A stretch of DNA of 64,000 nucleotides, taken from assembly GCA_003996215.1 (NCBI GenBank), contig QJPP01002912.1, positions 698,792 through 762,791 of the forward strand. Reading direction: 5' to 3'. Shown in pieces: positions 61,136-64,000 of the stretch. The notes beneath the pieces were generated by a model. That model was not told the origin of the DNA. It worked only from the letters and a program-made list of their open reading frames with translations, and did not search any database. The DNA is from Jaltomata sinuosa (taxonomy: Eukaryota > Streptophyta > Magnoliopsida > Solanales > Solanaceae). How positions within the stretch are numbered: the stretch's first letter is position 1; each line of letters opens with the position of its first letter. Position numbers and translations under genes: made by a program.

Positions 61136-63160
61136 TGGAGAAATATATCAATTAAGAGATATAAAGTGCTTAATCATAGGACTCAATTCAGTGCAAAAAT
61201 CATATCAAAGTTACCATAAATGTAATAAGCTGTCACAAGAGTAAAGGGATTTCATTAAGTAAGAACGTATTAATAAGAAAAACGAATAACATATAGAGGC
61301 TCTTACAGATCGGTTTTAGGAAGGAAAGGGAGGCAATCATGGAGACCTTTTCCTTAAAGAGAGTAATAAAAATAAGCAAGGAGCATAACAAATCAATATT
61401 TACCCAAATTAGTCAAGTACCAAGGCTGTCATATACTCTGTTACAGGCAAGAAATCAATGCTAAAGCTTTCCATAATCAAGTAAACACCAAGACTGTTCT
61501 AAAACTTTAAAGGGGAGAATTTGCCATAAATGATTTTCCTTTTAAACAAAAACACGGGGGTTACTAGCAACAAGAGTCAATCATTAATATGATTTTCAAA
61601 TCAATGCTTCCCAACTATGCCCAAATACTAAATTATCATAATTCAAATTCAAGAAAAAAGGAGCAAACATATCAAGGCCACCAAAGATCACTTAAGAATC
61701 CTCAAGTTGGCATAATTATCCTACAAAAGTTGTCCAGAATATTAATCAAGGGGAGTAGGGTAGACAAATTCTAACAGTTATTACCATAATCAAATCATCA
61801 AAAGGTTGTCACAGACATACTTTTATAAGGAAACAAGTAATCAAGGCTAATAAGATTGTACAATTGATTCAAAACTAATTTGAAATAGCATTCAAAATGT
61901 TCAAATTTCGAGAATACATTTCATGGGCATGTGTTCAAATATAGAGAAATGAATGCAGAATTAATCAATCCGGCTCATTCATTATTAGAAAAGTAGTGCT
62001 AAAACATGGCTGCCAAAATTAGGATTTCTCACATAGAGCAATATTCAAGCATAAACATGAATGGGCAAGTATTGAATAATCTTATCATCAAGTATGCATC
62101 AATTTCCAATCTCAGAATCAGCCAAAATAAATCGGATAACTAATCAAACATAAAACGAATACCAAAAGATCATACCGGAGACCGGTTGTAAGAATCCATC
62201 GTAAAATGATTCTTTGATGCACCACAACAAAATAAGGACTGATGGGTGAACTCTCTAGCCTCTAGGTCTTCGAACAAATCCCAACACAGTGGCAAACTCG
62301 GTATCAATATTCTCTTTGTTGAAATTTTTTGCAGTTCATCGAAGATGAAAAACCCTAGAGTATTTTTGGTTTTTTAAAACAAGGAAAAAGGAGAGAAGGG
62401 TATGAGTTTTGTTGGTGGTTTACTGTGGGGTTTCTAGTTGTACGTCGATCGTGGGTGGACGGAGAGGAGAGGAGAAGAGGAGGGTAAAGGCTGTGGTGAT
62501 ATCGGAGGAGAGAGGAGAGCCAAGGGCTGAGGGTATGACGTTGGGTTTCGCCGGAGATTCATCAGAGATGGTGGAGGGGGTGAGCAGAGAAGAGGGGCAG
62601 CGTGTGGTGGTGGAGAGAAGAGAGTGGAGGGAGGAGAGGTGGCTGATGGTGAGGAAAGAAAATGGGTTAGGGATTTTGGGAATTGGGAGGTTGATTAATT
62701 AAAAAGGAAAGAATTAGAAGAATTAATCTGGGCTATTAGATTAAATGAATGGATGGCAAGGATTAAATTTGGGAGTAGTGGGTCAGATCCGGGTTATCTG
62801 ATTCATGGAATTGGGTATTAAATTGAAATTGGGATTTAGAAAGGGGCTATTTGGACTTAATCGAGGCTACAATTGATATTAAATAGATAGAAAATGACTA
62901 TAATTTAAATAAATTGAGATCGAAATTGAATTTAGACTACTATTTAATAAATAAACTACTACATATATATATATATAATTTAGTAGATAAAATAATAATT
63001 ACAGATAATTATCAAAAGAAAATATTATCTATATATATATTATATGTAAAATTGATGACATATAATATTATATAAAATTTATGATAAAATAATAGTAATT
63101 AAAAATATTTATAAACTATATATATACAAATTTAGAAAATGTGAAGCTGAACATTTTAGA

Positions 63161-63693
63161 GATTGTTTCTGCATTAAATTCCATCATGCTCCGCTATAGC
63201 GGTCCACTCCGCTATAGTGGTACCACCGTAGCGGAGTCGTCCGCTATGGCAGAGGCTGACCAACGTTAACTTCCGTTGTAGCGGTAATTTCTCCGCTACA
63301 ATGGAGGTTGCTATGGCGGAGTATCAACCGCTATAGCGGTTGACATGGGTCAGAAAGTCGTAAAACCTCCAAAATTAGTCCATTTTACAACACACTTATT
63401 TTCCCAACGTCCCGAAACAACCCCTTCACATCAACCTCAATTTTGGGAGTTCTACTTACCCGAATTCGATTCTGAAAAGTCCCCTGAACTCCTCTATGTG
63501 TTAGCTACGAGGAAAATAAGCTCAACACAAGACATCCAACCCAATCCTTACCCAGATTTCCCTAGACCATACCTCACCCCTAAACCAACCGAGACTAGCC
63601 TAGCTCAGAATTTCAAACCCCCAAACCCGGAGTTTTCTAACTCTAAAACTTAGCACGATTGGACTACCCATAATGACGGACCCGGTCATTACA
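63161..63693 (-). repeat. E11 3' LTR, first ~0.5 kb
   Basis: On the minus strand it begins TGTAATGACCGGG at 63693. It matches the E5 LTRs through 'acccgaattcgattc', 'gtcagaaagtcgtaaa' and a CCGCTATAGCGG cluster (63185-63345). Similarity to E5 stops near 63175, where E10 sequence begins. The exact junction is uncertain. Confidence 0.75.
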
Positions 63694-63705
63694 ACATATA
63701 CCAAT

Positions 63706-64000
63706 TTACCCATCATTCGTCCCCGAACGATCAAACCCGAATTTACGAAAATAAAGAAAAGAAAGTGTAGTACCTGAATTCTCAAACAAATGAGGGTACT
63801 TGTCCCGCATGTCCTTCTTTGTTTCCCAAGTGGCTTCCTCAACCGGATGATGCTTTAATTGAACCTTTACCTTATCGATCACCTTTGTCCTTAACCTCCG
63901 GACATCCTGAGCAAGAATCAAGACTGGTTCCTCTTCATAACGAAGATCCTTATCAAAAAGCACCTGATCCCAGTTGATGATGTAGTCCCCATCTCCATGG
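63706..64000 (-). pseudogene. E11 Ty3/gypsy pol C-terminus (partial)
   Basis: An open minus-strand frame enters from the right window edge (from 63999 at least) and ends at 63706. It contains 'GDYIINWDQVL', 'LRYEEEPVLIL', 'VEEATWETKKDMR' and KYPHLF. This is the chromodomain-like C-terminal end of integrase in gypsy elements, thought to guide chromatin targeting. No stop occurs over ~98 codons, so it is the best kept pol piece here, but only the end is visible. The nearby LTR makes it the likely autonomous relative of E5. Confidence 0.82.

Larger units (their letters stand above)
58609..63160 (-). repeat. E10: very long LTR related in layout to E3 (about 4.5 kb)
   Basis: It starts TGATTATCGCGCCCC exactly inside the E9 gag-protease frame. 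Its first 260 bases share layout with the E3 LTRs: 'gaagagtcatcactta' for 'cagagtcgccactt', and 'ggtgctaagcacctttcgag' for 'ggtgtgaggcacccctcgag'. AT-rich sequence follows, with a 90-bp tandem duplication (58929-59018 and 59019-59108). A TATA box is at 61127-61135 on the minus strand, a G/A-rich tract at 62450-62650, and an AT-repeat block at 62950-63130. By analogy it is a minus-strand LTR whose beginning was lost where E11 abuts. The frames 60778-61101 and 62409-62702 are low-complexity or unrecognised. Confidence 0.55.

Noticed and set aside
62409..62702. Arg/Glu-rich 97-codon ORF
   Set aside because: It is G/A-rich low-complexity sequence inside E10, with no known domain and no conserved context.

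Overview
The window looks like nuclear DNA of a dicot plant, most probably a Solanaceae species. I see no complete host gene. Almost all of it can be assigned to nested, decayed retrotransposons. The evidence is plant-type Ty3/gypsy pol proteins broken by stops and frameshifts, long terminal repeats (LTRs) of 1.4 to 4.5 kb ending in TG...CA, primer-binding sites matching plant tRNA-iMet and tRNA-Asp, and a LINE RNase H tail. The family placement rests on LTR types remembered from tomato, pepper and tobacco; no search was run.

Layout, left to right (E numbers are labels used below). E1 (1-4516, +) is the 3' tail and 3' LTR of a gypsy element. E2 (4517-5463, +) is the 3' part of another LTR, of the same family as E5. 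A LINE (5464-5530, then 18611-19822) is the oldest layer on this side. It is split by E3 (5531-18610, minus), a 13-kb non-autonomous LTR element with three LTR-like blocks, two arrays of a ~65-bp tandem repeat and a clean 5-bp target duplication. A short stretch with an orphan tRNA-iMet primer-binding site follows (19823-20329). E4 (20330-27118, minus) is a gypsy element with 3' LTR, decayed pol and part of gag, but no 5' end. An anonymous, intron-like stretch (27119-27665, resuming at 36703) is interrupted by E5 (27666-36702, minus). E5 is a two-LTR non-autonomous gypsy derivative whose LTRs carry several minisatellites and a palindrome cluster. An AT-rich block leads to E6 (39326-47956, +), an Athila-like element with gag/pro/pol remnants. 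E7 (47957-50665, +) is an older gypsy pol fragment. E8 (50666-54387, minus) is a second Athila-like element with its 3' LTR and a transposon-type ORF. E9 (54388-58608, +) has a gypsy 5' LTR, primer-binding site and gag. E10 (58609 to about 63160, minus) is a very long LTR related in layout to E3. E11 (about 63175-64000, minus) has pol C-terminus and 3' LTR start, and is the likely autonomous relative of E5.

How the parts relate: the order of interruption gives a relative history. The LINE was hit by the E2 element and by E3, and E2 was probably hit by E1. E9 landed in E8, and E10 in the gag-protease region of E9. No pol frame is intact, so nothing here looks able to move by itself. E3 and E5 keep LTR promoters or priming signals and could only have moved with enzymes supplied by relatives. 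The strongest points for a second look are the higher-order tandem arrays in E3, its three-LTR structure, the LTR minisatellites and CTATAG palindromes of E5, and a perfect 17-bp hairpin in the E4 LTR. I found no undescribed multi-gene system.
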